Source: Bacteroidia bacterium
GTDB taxonomy: Bacteria; Bacteroidota; Bacteroidia; Bacteroidales; Prolixibacteraceae
Length of the DNA stretch: 64,000 nucleotides
Reading direction: 5' to 3'
NCBI GenBank assembly: GCA_026391315.1
Contig: JAPLDT010000009.1
Coordinates: 140,818 to 204,817 of the forward strand
In this document: positions 35,977 through 46,321 of the stretch, one piece after another
Layout of the letters: each line of letters starts with the position of its first letter
Numbering within the stretch: the first letter of the stretch is position 1
Made by a program: the position numbers and the translations under genes
Notes under the pieces: generated by a model
Told to the model about the DNA's origin: nothing
Databases searched by the model: none
Seen by the model: the letters and a program-made list of their open reading frames with translations, nothing else

Positions 35977-38900
35977 TTAGAATTTAATATCGATTCCAGC
36001 ATTTAAAGTGCGCACCTGGGGATAGTAAAATCCACGTCCGCCGTTGGGTCCATCCATTCTTCTCTCAGGATCTGTCCCCGGATATTTTGTAAATGTGAAT
36101 AAATTGTCTCCATTAACATATACATTAATACCCTTTGATTTAATTTTATCAACTATCCGTTGAGGTAGTGTATAAGATAATTTTACACTTTTAACACGAA
36201 GGAATGAGGCGTCTTGCAATTGAAAGGTATTCGGATAAGCTTTAACACCCCCATATCCACCACCAGCATCGCCACTTCCTATATAAACGGCAGGAATGGT
36301 ATTACTGGGATTTGTAGGAGTCCATGCATTTCTGTACATAGCAAGAGGTGGATCTCCTTGTACAAAAGGATCCCAGCCCCATCCATAAATTCTTTTATGT
36401 ATCCCCTGTACTCCCTGTAAAAAAACAGAAAGTTCAAATGCCTTATATCTCGCATTCAAGCCAAATGAATAGGTAAAGTCTGGATAAGGAGAAAATGATT
36501 TCCGATCTTTTGAGTCGATGACGCCATCTCCGTTTACATCTTTTATTTTTATATCGCCCGGGTGTGGTTTATACAAGGCTTGCTTAGGCGATGCATCAAT
36601 ATCAGCCTGGCTTTGAAAAATGCCAGCCATCTCGTACAGGTAAAATGAACTATAGGCTAATCCAACTTCATTTATCCCTTTTGTCGGAGTTACAATAGAT
36701 AAAAGTTTATTCTTGTAAGTCGAAAATAAGAAATTGACATCATAAGAAAAATCGCCAATTTTTTTGGCATGTCTAAGTTCCATCTCCCAACCCGTATTTT
36801 GTAATTCGCCATTGTTTGTTATCGGGCCGATTAAACCAAGACTAGACGGTACTGGTAATGTAGCTAATATATCATAAGTATCTTTCCTAAACATATCGAA
36901 AGTTATACCCAGCAATCTTTTAGAGATATCAATATCAACTCCGAAATCAATTACTTTCGTGGATTCCCATTTTAAATTTTGATCCGTCAAACGCGTCAAT
37001 TTCACACCTGGAATATTTGTGGTTCCGAAATTATATTGTGAAAGATTAAGAATATCCTGGTAGGAGTAATTCCCAATCTCCTGGTTTCCCAGAACTCCTA
37101 CAGAAGCGCGAAATTTCAAATTATCCAACCAGGAGATCTTATCCTTCATAAATTTTTCATCAGATATTCTCCAACCTAATGATACAGAAGGGAATAATCC
37201 CCATCTTTTCTTTGGAGATACGCGTGAGGTTCCATCATAACGGGTATTAACTTCTACTAAATATTTGCCTTTGTAATCGTAAGCTATTCGGCCAAAATAC
37301 GATCTGAGGGCCCATTCATAAGCGCTACCGTTAACTGCCTGCCCAGTACTACCTCCGGCATCAAGTTCCTGTAGAGATGGGACAGGAAAAACATTTTTAC
37401 TTCCTCCCAGCCATACTGTTTTATTAGATTGTTGTTCGTAACCCAACATGGCTTTAAAGTTATGATCCAAACCAATTTTGGTTTCATAGGTTAAAGTGGA
37501 ATACAATGTTGGTGTTACGGATACAGTATATTGATCTTTTACCCCGGCAGTATAAGTATCTCCAGGATTTAAGGTATAATCTGTCTGGCCGGGAAGCTTG
37601 TGAAAGTAATAATGTTCATGAGACTGAAATCCCCAGTTTTTCGAAGTAATATCTGAATAATTAACAGCGGCTTTTGACGACCATACCAATCCTTTCAACA
37701 AATTCACATCCACATAAGCCTGGGCATTAAGTCCATAGGTTTTTGTATATAAGGCACCATTATTAAAATAGACGTCCGAACCATAACTCGGTTCAAATGG
37801 ATAAGCTATTGAAGATTTTCTGCCACTACCATCAGGTAATAACGGGCTATAGTCAGGAGCCATCCGTATTATAGTTAAAACACTTGACTCTTCCCACGCT
37901 GGAGGTTGATGATTATCTTTATACACCGCACCAATAATAGTTCCTATTTTGATACCTTTGGTTATCTGGTTATTAAAATTTAATTGAGCGTTGTATCTTT
38001 TAAAATTAATATTCGGTACAATACCATCCTCATTCAAATAGTTTAATGAGAGTTTGAAAGAACTTTTATCTGATGTATTGGAAATACTCAGATAGTGATT
38101 AACAGTTGACGCCGGATTAAAGTAATAATCCATCCAGTTAAAATTAGGATACTCCGGATTGCCATTACTATTGGCATAAGAATCAATAATTGCCTGGGAA
38201 AATAAAGGAGCCAACCCGGATCTTTGCCGTGCAGAATTATACATTCCCATATACTCTGCCGTGTTATAAATAAGATCGGGCAGCCTTGTAGCGGATTGTG
38301 ATCCTACATCCAATTTATATTCGATAGAGGTTCCTTTTGCAGCTTTCTTGGTAGTTACCAGGATGACACCGTTGGCAGCTCTTGCACCGTAAATAGAAGC
38401 AGATGCAGCATCTTTTAATACCGTAATATTCCCAATATCATTTGGGGCAACATTTGATAATGTACCAACAACACCATCCACTAAAATCAAAGGATCAGAA
38501 GAGGCACCAAAAGAACCTAAACCCCGAATTTGGTAAATCCCATCATCGACTCCCGGTTGTCCAGTTGGTTGAGTTACATTTAAACCTGCAACTCTGCCCT
38601 GCAGAAGATTGGAAGCATTTGTTTGAGGCCTACTTGCCAAGGACTCCGATGAAACAGCTGAAACAGAACCGGTTAAATTCATCTTTCTCTGCGTACCATA
38701 CCCAACGGCTACCACTTCATCCAAACCAATAGTTTCTTCGAGTATCGTTACGTTAATGGTAGACTTACCGGAAACCAGAATCTCCTGCGTTTTCATCCCC
38801 ACAAACGAAAATTGCATAGTCGCATTTTCGGGAACATTGGACAGGGTATAATTCCCATTGGAATCGGTAATCGTACCGTTTATAGTCCCTTTTACCACGA

Positions 38901-39360
38901 TGGTAACACCCGGCAAAACAGTTCCTGACTGATCGGTGACTTTACCTGTAACTTTTTTACCCTGTTGTTGGTCTATCAGAACTAAACTTGCATCGTTCTG
39001 TTTATGAATGACAATCAATTTGTTATTAATGGTATAAGTCATACCAGTACCAACAAGTATCTCGTTGAGAATCTGTTCAACAAGCTGATCCGCTGCATTT
39101 ATATCAATCCGTTTTGTTAAATCAATTTGGTTGACATTGTAAAAAATCGAGAATTCTGATTGCTTTTCAATTCCTTCAAAAATCTCACTTAAGGTTATGT
39201 TCTGACCTGAAATATTCAACCTTGTTGATTGAGAATAAGTAGTAGCAGACAGTTGAAAAAATGCGGTGAAAATTAGTAGCGTGATTAGTTTCATAGTTCG
39301 CAAGATTTGAGCAAAGTCCTCATATGACTTACCCTTCAGGTTAATCAATTTTTTTTTCAT
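35977..39360 (-). CDS. SusC-like TonB-dependent receptor with STN domain
   Basis: This 1127-residue outer-membrane transporter has a signal peptide at about 22-44. An STN domain (about 45-120, INISGQNITLSEIFEGIEKQ-type) signals to a FecR anti-sigma factor. A carboxypeptidase-D-like domain (GKVTDQSGTVLPGVTIVVKG) precedes the plug (AVGYGTQRKMNLTGS, PLILVDGV), and a large beta-barrel ends in an aromatic-terminated strand (NAGIDIKF). It imports oligosaccharides with energy from TonB-ExbBD. The partner SusD gene follows, and the FecR gene lies 136 nt upstream. The STN domain implies surface-signalled induction of the locus. Confidence 0.95.
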   Translation of the reverse strand: MKKKLINLKGKSYEDFAQILRTMKLITLLIFTAFFQLSATTYSQSTRLNISGQNITLSEIFEGIEKQSEFSIFYNVNQIDLTKRIDINAADQLVEQILNEILVGTGMTYTINNKLIVIHKQNDASLVLIDQQQGKKVTGKVTDQSGTVLPGVTIVVKGTINGTITDSNGNYTLSNVPENATMQFSFVGMKTQEILVSGKSTINVTILEETIGLDEVVAVGYGTQRKMNLTGSVSAVSSESLASRPQTNASNLLQGRVAGLNVTQPTGQPGVDDGIYQIRGLGSFGASSDPLILVDGVVGTLSNVAPNDIGNITVLKDAASASIYGARAANGVILVTTKKAAKGTSIEYKLDVGSQSATRLPDLIYNTAEYMGMYNSARQRSGLAPLFSQAIIDSYANSNGNPEYPNFNWMDYYFNPASTVNHYLSISNTSDKSSFKLSLNYLNEDGIVPNINFKRYNAQLNFNNQITKGIKIGTIIGAVYKDNHQPPAWEESSVLTIIRMAPDYSPLLPDGSGRKSSIAYPFEPSYGSDVYFNNGALYTKTYGLNAQAYVDVNLLKGLVWSSKAAVNYSDITSKNWGFQSHEHYYFHKLPGQTDYTLNPGDTYTAGVKDQYTVSVTPTLYSTLTYETKIGLDHNFKAMLGYEQQSNKTVWLGGSKNVFPVPSLQELDAGGSTGQAVNGSAYEWALRSYFGRIAYDYKGKYLVEVNTRYDGTSRVSPKKRWGLFPSVSLGWRISDEKFMKDKISWLDNLKFRASVGVLGNQEIGNYSYQDILNLSQYNFGTTNIPGVKLTRLTDQNLKWESTKVIDFGVDIDISKRLLGITFDMFRKDTYDILATLPVPSSLGLIGPITNNGELQNTGWEMELRHAKKIGDFSYDVNFLFSTYKNKLLSIVTPTKGINEVGLAYSSFYLYEMAGIFQSQADIDASPKQALYKPHPGDIKIKDVNGDGVIDSKDRKSFSPYPDFTYSFGLNARYKAFELSVFLQGVQGIHKRIYGWGWDPFVQGDPPLAMYRNAWTPTNPSNTIPAVYIGSGDAGGGYGGVKAYPNTFQLQDASFLRVKSVKLSYTLPQRIVDKIKSKGINVYVNGDNLFTFTKYPGTDPERRMDGPNGGRGFYYPQVRTLNAGIDIKF

Positions 39361-39416
39361 AAATTTGACGTGTTAAGACAATTAATTAATTATTTATTTG
39401 TTGATTGATTGATTGT

Positions 39417-39449
39417 GAAGGCGAATCGTTGTGGCGACGATTCGTCTTC
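39417..39449. other. Stem-loop between fecR and susC genes
   Basis: The core is an 8-bp perfect stem (CGAATCGT at 39422-39429 with ACGATTCG at 39437-39444). Beyond a G-T pair it extends with GAAG/CTTC, and a 7-nt loop closes it. The T-run (CTTCTTTTTTT) lies on the plus-strand side, so as a classical terminator it would work against antisense transcription into fecR rather than for the fecR-susC mRNA. It may instead be a 5' leader structure of susC. Its function is unknown. Confidence 0.5.
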
Positions 39450-39496
39450 TTTTTTTAATTTATTCTACTTTTTTACATAGGCATTGAATTTAAATA

Positions 39497-40489
39497 TTAA
39501 TCTATTGATTTATAGTTTATTATAAATTCCCTGAAATTTGTTTTGTGATAGTTTATAGGAGAAGTCATTTTTATAGCATCAAGTACCTGCCATATTGTTT
39601 CTTGATTTTTGAATCTCCCTGAGTATGAATACTTGCTTAGTCTTAAATCAGAAAGGGTCAACTTTACATCATACCAACGTTCCAAACGTTTTACCAATTC
39701 CGGGAACGGGATATTTTTAAAAATAAATTGGCCATCTTTCCAAGCCACGTCCTGTTCAACATTAGTTGCTGTTAATGAATAATGCCGGGCATTTTTATCG
39801 AGCAAGAATTTTTCTCCAGGCATAACACGGATTAACTGTTCAGTATCGTGCATTTTGAGGTTTACCTTCCCTTCTACCAGTGTAGTCGTTGAAAAAAGAT
39901 CCTCATTATATGAACATACATTGAGTTGTGTTCCTGTAACCGAAATATCGAAATCTTTGGTTTTGACGGTAAAAGGATGTACAGAATCGGATTTGACGTG
40001 AAAGAAGGCTTCTCCCGACAAGGTTACCATCCTGTTTTGAGAGGAGAAGTTGCTTGAATAAGATAGTTTACTGCCTGAATTTAAACTGATTTCTGTTCCG
40101 TCGGACAACAAAACACTGGAACGTGAACCTAAAGGTACTGTAAAGACCTGAAGATTTTTATGTTGATAAACACTTATATTAGGAGATAATAAACTGATTA
40201 TCAATCCAACCAGGAATATAGCTGCAACAGGAATTGACCATTGTAAAAATAGGTTCCTGGATTTTCTACTTTTCTCATACTTGTTTTTGTAAAACAGGAT
40301 GAGTTGCTCATTCCCAAAATCTTTAACAAACCTGGATGAATCAAAAATATCCTTGATTTCAAGGTAAACTTTTTTATTTTCGCTGCTTTGATTGATCCAA
40401 GCTAGTAATTCCTTCTGTTCATTGTCATTACATTCTTCACTGACGAAGCGTATAATTAAGTTTTCTATCCGGGTTTGATCCATAATCAA
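39497..40489 (-). CDS. FecR-family anti-sigma factor
   Basis: This 330-residue protein has an N-terminal cytoplasmic helical region (RFVSEECNDNEQKELLAWIN) and one membrane segment (about 85-105, PVAAIFLVGLIISLL). The periplasmic FecR domain (VPLGSRSSVLLSDGTEISLN, GEAFFHV, VTGTQLNV) is followed by a C-terminal DUF4974-like domain (FKNIPFPELVKRLERWYDV). It receives the signal from the STN domain of the SusC protein and releases an ECF sigma factor. The sigma gene that normally precedes fecR is missing from this window: the next gene upstream is unrelated. Confidence 0.93.
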   Translation of the reverse strand: MIMDQTRIENLIIRFVSEECNDNEQKELLAWINQSSENKKVYLEIKDIFDSSRFVKDFGNEQLILFYKNKYEKSRKSRNLFLQWSIPVAAIFLVGLIISLLSPNISVYQHKNLQVFTVPLGSRSSVLLSDGTEISLNSGSKLSYSSNFSSQNRMVTLSGEAFFHVKSDSVHPFTVKTKDFDISVTGTQLNVCSYNEDLFSTTTLVEGKVNLKMHDTEQLIRVMPGEKFLLDKNARHYSLTATNVEQDVAWKDGQFIFKNIPFPELVKRLERWYDVKLTLSDLRLSKYSYSGRFKNQETIWQVLDAIKMTSPINYHKTNFREFIINYKSID

Positions 40490-40644
40490 GTGTGGTTGCT
40501 GTTTGATTGATACAGTAAGAACAATATCAAGTCAAAAACTACGTCAGCACTTTTGAATTTTTTTGATTGACAGCAGTCACAAGGTTGTGCCTAGTACCCA
40601 CATACTCCAAATGTTATGGAAAGAAGGTTTTAGGTATAAAAAAT

Positions 40645-40683
40645 GAAGGTATTAAGGACAAAATGCTCTCCCTCAATACCTTC
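40645..40683 (-). terminator. Rho-independent terminator after propeller-toroid gene
   Basis: A 9-bp inverted repeat (GAAGGTATT and AATACCTTC) with a 21-nt loop is followed on the minus strand by ATTTTTTATA. It lies about 50 nt downstream of the stop codon at 40733 and separates that gene from the fecR-susCD operon. A promoter for fecR would have to lie between 40490 and 40644. Confidence 0.7.
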
Positions 40684-40732
40684 AGCACTATATTATCGTG
40701 GGTTGGTTCCCAAATGCTGCACGACTTTGTAT

Positions 40733-42970
40733 TTATTTATTCGGACCGCTGATTACGCCCAGATATCTTCCCATCCAGTAAGGTAGCAACCAGATATCCC
40801 CTGCGCTGCTTTCTGAAGTACCATTGCCATAGGTACGGTCCAGACTGAACATATTTCCATTGTGCCGTTGGATCGGTCTTTCCTGTGGTGGAAGTACCTC
40901 TTTGGTGGTCTGATTTCTGAAATTGGACGCAATTTTATCAATGTCTTTTCTGTTGCTGTTGATAATCACCCATTCAATCATATCCATCGGATACTTTTTC
41001 AGCCACCAGGCAGCTTCATTCAGATCAAAATTGGCTGTTCCTGTCAGGGCGGTAAAGATATTCCAGGCTCCCTCCTTTTCGGGTCTTTCAATCTGCCAAT
41101 GGTCAATGATGGAGGCCTTGAAGTTTGATTTCAGGGTATCGTTGAAGGCATACCGGTACAATCCCCAGTAACCCACAAAATACATCTCGTCATCAGAATG
41201 GTTCCAGTCTTCGGAAAGCTCTTTGCTGAGCTGGTCTGCTCCCGGATCTGCCTTGCCAATATTGGCCATTTTTTGCATCAGATTTTCATAATAGCCGTAA
41301 TTGTTCATCAAATCAAAGGCCTTTTGCTTGAAAATTTCCTTATGGGTAAAGTGATATCCTGTTTGAAGCATCGCAATGATGTTGGAGGAATTGATTTTCC
41401 TGTCGCCAACATTTTTTGGCCTTGCATTCACATACACCGGATTCCATTTGCCCCAAAGGGTCGGTTTCCCGTCGAAATCTATCAGGTACATGTAGTGCTC
41501 GACAATATGCGTCATCAAAATGTCGATCAGGTGAACCGAACGTTTTGTCAGATCGGGATCTCCGGTAAGCTCTGCCATAGCTGCCAAAGCAAAAATGTGA
41601 CCGATGGCCTCGTCACTGCTGGTGGTTGCTTTCCAGTCCCACTCGGGATCTGCAGCATTTTTCCATCTGTCGGGATCAGAAAGATGTTTCATCCAACCGC
41701 TGCGTTCGAAGGATCGGGATGGGAAGCCCTTTAAACCATTGATCGAATAGAGCCTTTCCATGGCATCCAGAGATTCCCTGCAGTTTTGCAGTGCATCTTC
41801 CGACTTGGTCACTGCATATCTGAAAACCTCTCCGGCAAGATACATGGAGGTCCACAGACCATCGTTGTCGGAGTCGCTCAACCTACCGCTTGCCAGATTT
41901 CCCTTTTCCATGCTGTCGAAAGAGGAGTTGAATCCATTCCTGATGTGCCTCAGTCTGACCTGCTTCTCATAGTATTCGGCCTTATCGGCCAAAGTCCAGT
42001 TTTTGTATTCCATCTTGGTCAAACCTTTATCAGTCAGGATCAGAACCGTATTGCCTTCGCCTTTTGCAAAATCAACAACCAAGTTCCCCGGTAACCATCT
42101 TTCGCCGTTGTAAAAATTGTATTTCCCATCAGATCTTAATTGAAATGCACCTTCTGTAGATCCAAACCACATCTGGCCGTTTACCTCTTTCAATGCGGTA
42201 ATGTTGGTGGAAGGAACTCTTTGGACTATTTCTCTGATTTGCTTCAAGGATGCCGGATCAAACTTCAGGTATCCATTGCCCGTACCAATAAATAAGCTCT
42301 TTTTATCGGATGTCAGGTCAAAACATGTCAGGTTAGCGGCTTTATAAACAATCTTTAATTCCTTGTTCTGGGGATTGAAGGTGCAGAGTTCATTAGTTCC
42401 CAGCAGCCAGAATAGATTGCGGGAAGTGTCAAATCTGATAGAAAGGACTTTTGCACCCGGGAAGCGCCCTGTCCAATCTACTCTTGAATCTTTGACCAAC
42501 CGAATCTCTTTCCCGTTTGAAACCAGGAAAGAAAAGTCGGCTCCGGCTTCAAACTGAGTCGCATCGGGCAGTGAATGCTTTGAGAATAGTTTCCCGGCCC
42601 AGCTGTTGCTTAAAACGGCTTGGTCGTCCAGATAGACAAACTGATCCTTATAAATCAGCAAATCGGTCAGTTTCTTCTTTGCCATGGGTCGGTAGGATTG
42701 ATCCTTTTCTATAGTGCCGGCATAAAGAAATTCTCCTCCGTAAGGTTTGAACAGACCTGTCGAGGTCAAAATTTTAATATCACCATTCCTGTCACAGCCC
42801 ACTTTTAACAGATGAATGGTGTCAGATTTGGCATAAAACTTTATGCTGTACTCCTCAAGAAACGGAGTATCCCTGTAAACGGGTTGTTTTTCTTTGGTCT
42901 CCTTTGCAGGTGAAAAGGAGCATAAAAACAGTCCTCCAACAAATATCAGAAGGTAAAATAGCTTTCTCAT
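40733..42970 (-). CDS. Secreted beta-propeller plus alpha-toroid protein, copy 1
   Basis: This 745-residue exported protein (signal peptide about 1-20) is of no family I can name. Residues about 40-330 look like a propeller similar to two-component-regulator propellers (GDIKILTSTGLFKP, KSLFIGTGNGYLKFDP, GQMWFGSTEGAFQL, VLILTDKGLTKM). The C-terminal half is helical and looks like an alpha/alpha toroid with conserved acidic and aromatic motifs: SDNDGLWTSMYL, LKGFPSRSFER, PEWDWKATTSSDEAIGH, WGKWNPVYVN and DWNHSDDEM. A close relative with the same order of motifs is encoded at 56331-58496. The acidic residues in a toroid suggest a glycoside hydrolase or lyase. It is divergent from the GH127 gene. 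Confidence 0.7.
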   Translation of the reverse strand: MRKLFYLLIFVGGLFLCSFSPAKETKEKQPVYRDTPFLEEYSIKFYAKSDTIHLLKVGCDRNGDIKILTSTGLFKPYGGEFLYAGTIEKDQSYRPMAKKKLTDLLIYKDQFVYLDDQAVLSNSWAGKLFSKHSLPDATQFEAGADFSFLVSNGKEIRLVKDSRVDWTGRFPGAKVLSIRFDTSRNLFWLLGTNELCTFNPQNKELKIVYKAANLTCFDLTSDKKSLFIGTGNGYLKFDPASLKQIREIVQRVPSTNITALKEVNGQMWFGSTEGAFQLRSDGKYNFYNGERWLPGNLVVDFAKGEGNTVLILTDKGLTKMEYKNWTLADKAEYYEKQVRLRHIRNGFNSSFDSMEKGNLASGRLSDSDNDGLWTSMYLAGEVFRYAVTKSEDALQNCRESLDAMERLYSINGLKGFPSRSFERSGWMKHLSDPDRWKNAADPEWDWKATTSSDEAIGHIFALAAMAELTGDPDLTKRSVHLIDILMTHIVEHYMYLIDFDGKPTLWGKWNPVYVNARPKNVGDRKINSSNIIAMLQTGYHFTHKEIFKQKAFDLMNNYGYYENLMQKMANIGKADPGADQLSKELSEDWNHSDDEMYFVGYWGLYRYAFNDTLKSNFKASIIDHWQIERPEKEGAWNIFTALTGTANFDLNEAAWWLKKYPMDMIEWVIINSNRKDIDKIASNFRNQTTKEVLPPQERPIQRHNGNMFSLDRTYGNGTSESSAGDIWLLPYWMGRYLGVISGPNK

Positions 42971-43110
42971 TGTGTAGTAGTTAAATAAACGATTCAGCCG
43001 CTAAAATTACTCATTTTTCCCAAAATACATTTGTTGAACAGTTTATTCTACAAAAGGATAACCTATTTTAGCATAAAAATTTGAAGATGAAGTAAAAATA
43101 TAATAAACAG

Positions 43111-43289
43111 ATGAAATGAGCATAATTGCAAAATCACCAATCGATATGATTAAACTGAAATGCGAATTCCATTTGGCCATTGAAAAACAAAATATAAACA
43201 AATGAAATACCCATGAGGAAATATTCACACCAACCGAAAATGATTATGTGGGTATTCCATCTGACCTTTGAAAAACAACATATAAACAG
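43111..43289 (+). repeat. Leader repeat upstream of GH127 gene (copy A)
   Basis: Two diverged units of about 90 bp run in tandem and end exactly at the GH127 start codon. Each unit begins with ATGAAAT (43111 and 43202), and the next unit boundary is the true ATG at 43290. The second unit contains a 55-bp segment (43204-43258) with complementary ends GAAATACCCA and TGGGTATTCC, followed by 31 nt. The same arrangement occurs upstream of ctaB (49033-49118) and sco (53468-53647). The remaining part of the 42971-43289 spacer, left of 43111, is AT-rich and may hold a further decayed unit. Confidence 0.8.
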
Positions 43290-45254
43290 ATGAAAATCAA
43301 ATCTATTCTGTTCTGCTCACTGGCTCTGAATGTAATTTTAACAATTTCATTCTCTGATACTTATGCCCAGAAACAGCCTCAAAAAGATTATCCCATTCAG
43401 CCGGTGAATTTTACAAAGGTGAAAGTGAATGATCACTTCTGGGCGCCACGCATCGAATTGAACCAGAAAGTGACCATCCCAATTGCATTGGATCAGTGTT
43501 ACAAAACCGGCAGGGTTGAGAATTTCAAGATTGCAGGAAAATTGACCAAGGGGAAGTTTCAGTCCGAATATCCTTTTGATGATTCGGATCTCTATAAAAT
43601 TATCGAAGGGGCCAGCTATTCACTGCAAACAAATCCCAATCCGATGCTGGAAAGCCGCATTGACACTGTGATCCATTACATCACCCTTGCACAGGAACCG
43701 GATGGCTACCTCTACACCAACCGCACCATTGATTCGCTTCACATGCATCCATGGGTAGGGAAAAAGAGATGGGAGAAGGATCCTGAACTGAGCCACGAAC
43801 TTTACAATCTTGGTCATCTCTACGAAGCAGCCTACGCCCATTTCCTGGCTACTGGGAAACGCACCCTTCTGGATGTTGCCATCAAGAGCGCCAATTTGGT
43901 AGATCATGATTTCGGTCCAGGAAAACTCTCGTATTATCCGGGCCATCAGGTTATTGAAATGGGCCTTGCAAAACTATACCGGATTACCGGCGAAGAGCGT
44001 TACCTCAAACTGGCAAAATTTTTTCTCGATTGCAGGAGAAACGGCAATGAGTACAACCAGGCGCATATTCCTGTAATTGAGCAGGATAAAATAGTGGGTC
44101 ACGCCGTGCGGGCAACCTATATGTATGCCGGAATGGCCGATGTTTCTGCCCTGACAGGTGAAGTCTCTTATCAAAAAGCCATCGATAAGATCTGGAACGA
44201 TCTCCTAAAAACCAAATTGTATGTCACCGGTGGAATAGGTTCGGCCGGAAAAAACGAAGGATTCAGCGATCCCTATTCTTTGCCGAACCTCACCGCATAT
44301 TGCGAAACTTGTGCCTCCATCAGCAATGTATTCTGGAACTACCGCATGTTTCTTCTGGAAGGGGATGCCAAATATTTTGATGTGCTGGAAAGGACACTGT
44401 ACAATGCCCTTTTATCGGGTATTTCGCTGAGCGCCGATCGGTTTTTCTATCCCAACCCGCTCGAATCTCACGGCAAAAATCAGCGAAGCGCCTGGTTTGG
44501 CTGTGCCTGCTGCCCCAGTAATATCTGCCGTTTTATTCCTTCCGTACCCGGATATGTCTACGCGCAAAAAGATGATTCTTTGTATGTCAATCTGTTTATG
44601 AATAACACGGCAACTGTCAATCTGCACGGGGATCAGGTCTCCATCGAACAGGTAACAGACTATCCATGGTCGGGAAAAATTACCATGAAGATCAATCCTG
44701 GTAAGCGTGGAAAATTCAACCTCCTGGTAAGAATACCGGGATGGGCACAAAATCAGCCGCTTCCATCAGATTTATACCGTTTCAAAACTCCGGATAGGAT
44801 CAAGGCCACCATCAGCGTGAACGGAACCAATGCGGCCTATCAACTCAAAAAAGGATATGCGATGATTTCAAGGGAATGGAAGAAGGGAGATCAGCTTGTT
44901 TTGAATTTACCTATGCCTGTGAGGGAACTCATTGCCCATCCCGAAATCAAGGCAGACTCCGGCAGAGTCGCCATTCAACGGGGACCATTGGTCTACTGTT
45001 TTGAATGGCCTGACAACAAATATGTTAAAATACAAAATCTCCTGCTAAACAACAAAAACAGTTACCAAACAGAGTTTATTCCGAACCTTTTGAATGGCGT
45101 TACCGTCATCAAAACAACTGGTATTGACACCGACGTTAAAACTGGAAACACCAAACAATCCATCATTGCTATCCCCTACTACTCCTGGGCAAACAGGGGT
45201 GCGGGTGAAATGAACGTTTGGATGAAAGTTCAAAAACAACCAGTTGAGCGTTGA
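43290..45254 (+). CDS. GH127 beta-L-arabinofuranosidase-like enzyme, secreted
   Basis: This 654-residue protein has a signal peptide (ILFCSLALNVILTISFSDTY) and the GH127 (former DUF1680) fold. The signature VNDHFWAPRI lies near the start. The zinc/catalytic set is E339, C341, C407 and C408 (AYCETCA and GCACCPSN). In the characterised Bifidobacterium enzyme HypBA1 the equivalent of C407 is the nucleophile. GH127 enzymes release beta-L-arabinofuranose or related sugars from plant glycans. The gene stands alone on the plus strand, behind the leader repeat, and ends 39 nt from the convergent NagB-like gene. Confidence 0.92.
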   Translation: MKIKSILFCSLALNVILTISFSDTYAQKQPQKDYPIQPVNFTKVKVNDHFWAPRIELNQKVTIPIALDQCYKTGRVENFKIAGKLTKGKFQSEYPFDDSDLYKIIEGASYSLQTNPNPMLESRIDTVIHYITLAQEPDGYLYTNRTIDSLHMHPWVGKKRWEKDPELSHELYNLGHLYEAAYAHFLATGKRTLLDVAIKSANLVDHDFGPGKLSYYPGHQVIEMGLAKLYRITGEERYLKLAKFFLDCRRNGNEYNQAHIPVIEQDKIVGHAVRATYMYAGMADVSALTGEVSYQKAIDKIWNDLLKTKLYVTGGIGSAGKNEGFSDPYSLPNLTAYCETCASISNVFWNYRMFLLEGDAKYFDVLERTLYNALLSGISLSADRFFYPNPLESHGKNQRSAWFGCACCPSNICRFIPSVPGYVYAQKDDSLYVNLFMNNTATVNLHGDQVSIEQVTDYPWSGKITMKINPGKRGKFNLLVRIPGWAQNQPLPSDLYRFKTPDRIKATISVNGTNAAYQLKKGYAMISREWKKGDQLVLNLPMPVRELIAHPEIKADSGRVAIQRGPLVYCFEWPDNKYVKIQNLLLNNKNSYQTEFIPNLLNGVTVIKTTGIDTDVKTGNTKQSIIAIPYYSWANRGAGEMNVWMKVQKQPVER

Positions 45255-45293
45255 GAGTTAAAAGTAATCGATTAAAAAATAACATGAAGGCGT

Positions 45294-46226
45294 TCAATGC
45301 ATCTCCGTGTCGCAAACACCGATTCCCCCTCTGAAATAGTTAAACTGCACATTGGGATGGTCGGCCAGCAAGGACATTGGCACAGAACTGTCCATAATCT
45401 TCTTTCCGATCATGAAAGCTGTTAACCTTTGACCAAAAGAATTGTCATGTACCCCCGCTTGCCAAATAGATACTTTTTCTGCCTTCCATGTTTGAACCGG
45501 TCCAACGGTTAATGCCTGCCTGGGAATACCAGTAACTACACCTCCTCCACTGGTTCGTGCATTTTGCATGCAGGTGATCGGATGCAGATCTACCACGCGT
45601 GTGGTAAGTTTTCTGAACTCCTCGGGTGTAGGCGGCAAATCCTTGTATAATCCTTCGCGTTTTACGGGATCATTGAATGCCCAGTGTTTGGTGTCACCCT
45701 GTCCACCCTGCATCACGGCACAACGAACACCACTCTCCCAACTCTTCACATATCCACTTGTGTCAGATTTCGGAAAATGCAGATTCGAATCCGGCATACT
45801 TAAATTTCTTTCTATCCGGTTGAAACATAACTCCCGGTCAGCCTTCTCAAACGATAAAGGATGGGATGCATCCAACTCTTTGCCGTCAACAACCCACTCA
45901 TCCATTCCCCAAAAATGTGAATTGGAAAGATTGATTTTTAACTCGTTGACCATTCGTGCGACAAGAGGTAATTGTTCCGTTGGGCCAATAGGTCCGCATA
46001 TCCCAACAGGCCGGTCAGCAGTTGATTGTTGCCAGGCTGTAATGTATTCGAGCGCCTCGGCAAGGTAAAAATCCTCCAGGGTATCGTAAAAAACTACTTT
46101 AAATCCCTCTCTGGATAGTTGAAGAAGGTCGTTTGCCGAGAGTTTGGCAACATCGCTCAGCAACTCATCCTCCAAAGTAGTAAAATCCCACCATTCCGGC
46201 GCAAGCATGCTTAATTTTCGTGTCAT
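45294..46226 (-). CDS. NagB-family (glucosamine-6-phosphate deaminase-like) protein
   Basis: This 310-residue protein is of the GlcN6P deaminase/6-phosphogluconolactonase fold. The substrate-loop Asp is present in HFWGMDEWV. The catalytic stretch that is normally GxDGHIAFNEP reads [14 protein letters not shown]: one residue is inserted and the last Glu is Asp. The usual deaminase activity is therefore doubtful. It is followed in the same direction, across 133 nt, by a PIG-L-type deacetylase gene upstream in transcription. That pairing suggests sequential deacetylation and deamination of an amino sugar. This is inference. Confidence 0.78.
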   Translation of the reverse strand: MTRKLSMLAPEWWDFTTLEDELLSDVAKLSANDLLQLSREGFKVVFYDTLEDFYLAEALEYITAWQQSTADRPVGICGPIGPTEQLPLVARMVNELKINLSNSHFWGMDEWVVDGKELDASHPLSFEKADRELCFNRIERNLSMPDSNLHFPKSDTSGYVKSWESGVRCAVMQGGQGDTKHWAFNDPVKREGLYKDLPPTPEEFRKLTTRVVDLHPITCMQNARTSGGGVVTGIPRQALTVGPVQTWKAEKVSIWQAGVHDNSFGQRLTAFMIGKKIMDSSVPMSLLADHPNVQFNYFRGGIGVCDTEMH

Positions 46227-46321
46227 TATTATAATGTATTAGTTATATGTCTCTTATTTATCAATATATATGAAAGTTTCATTCGTTATTTCTCCCCTTT
46301 TCGTTTCGTACCCTATCGTTT

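Noticed and set aside
41198..41734. 178-codon plus-strand ORF opposite the propeller-toroid gene
   Set aside because: The minus-strand protein has a clear paralogue at 56331-58496, so the antisense frame is incidental.
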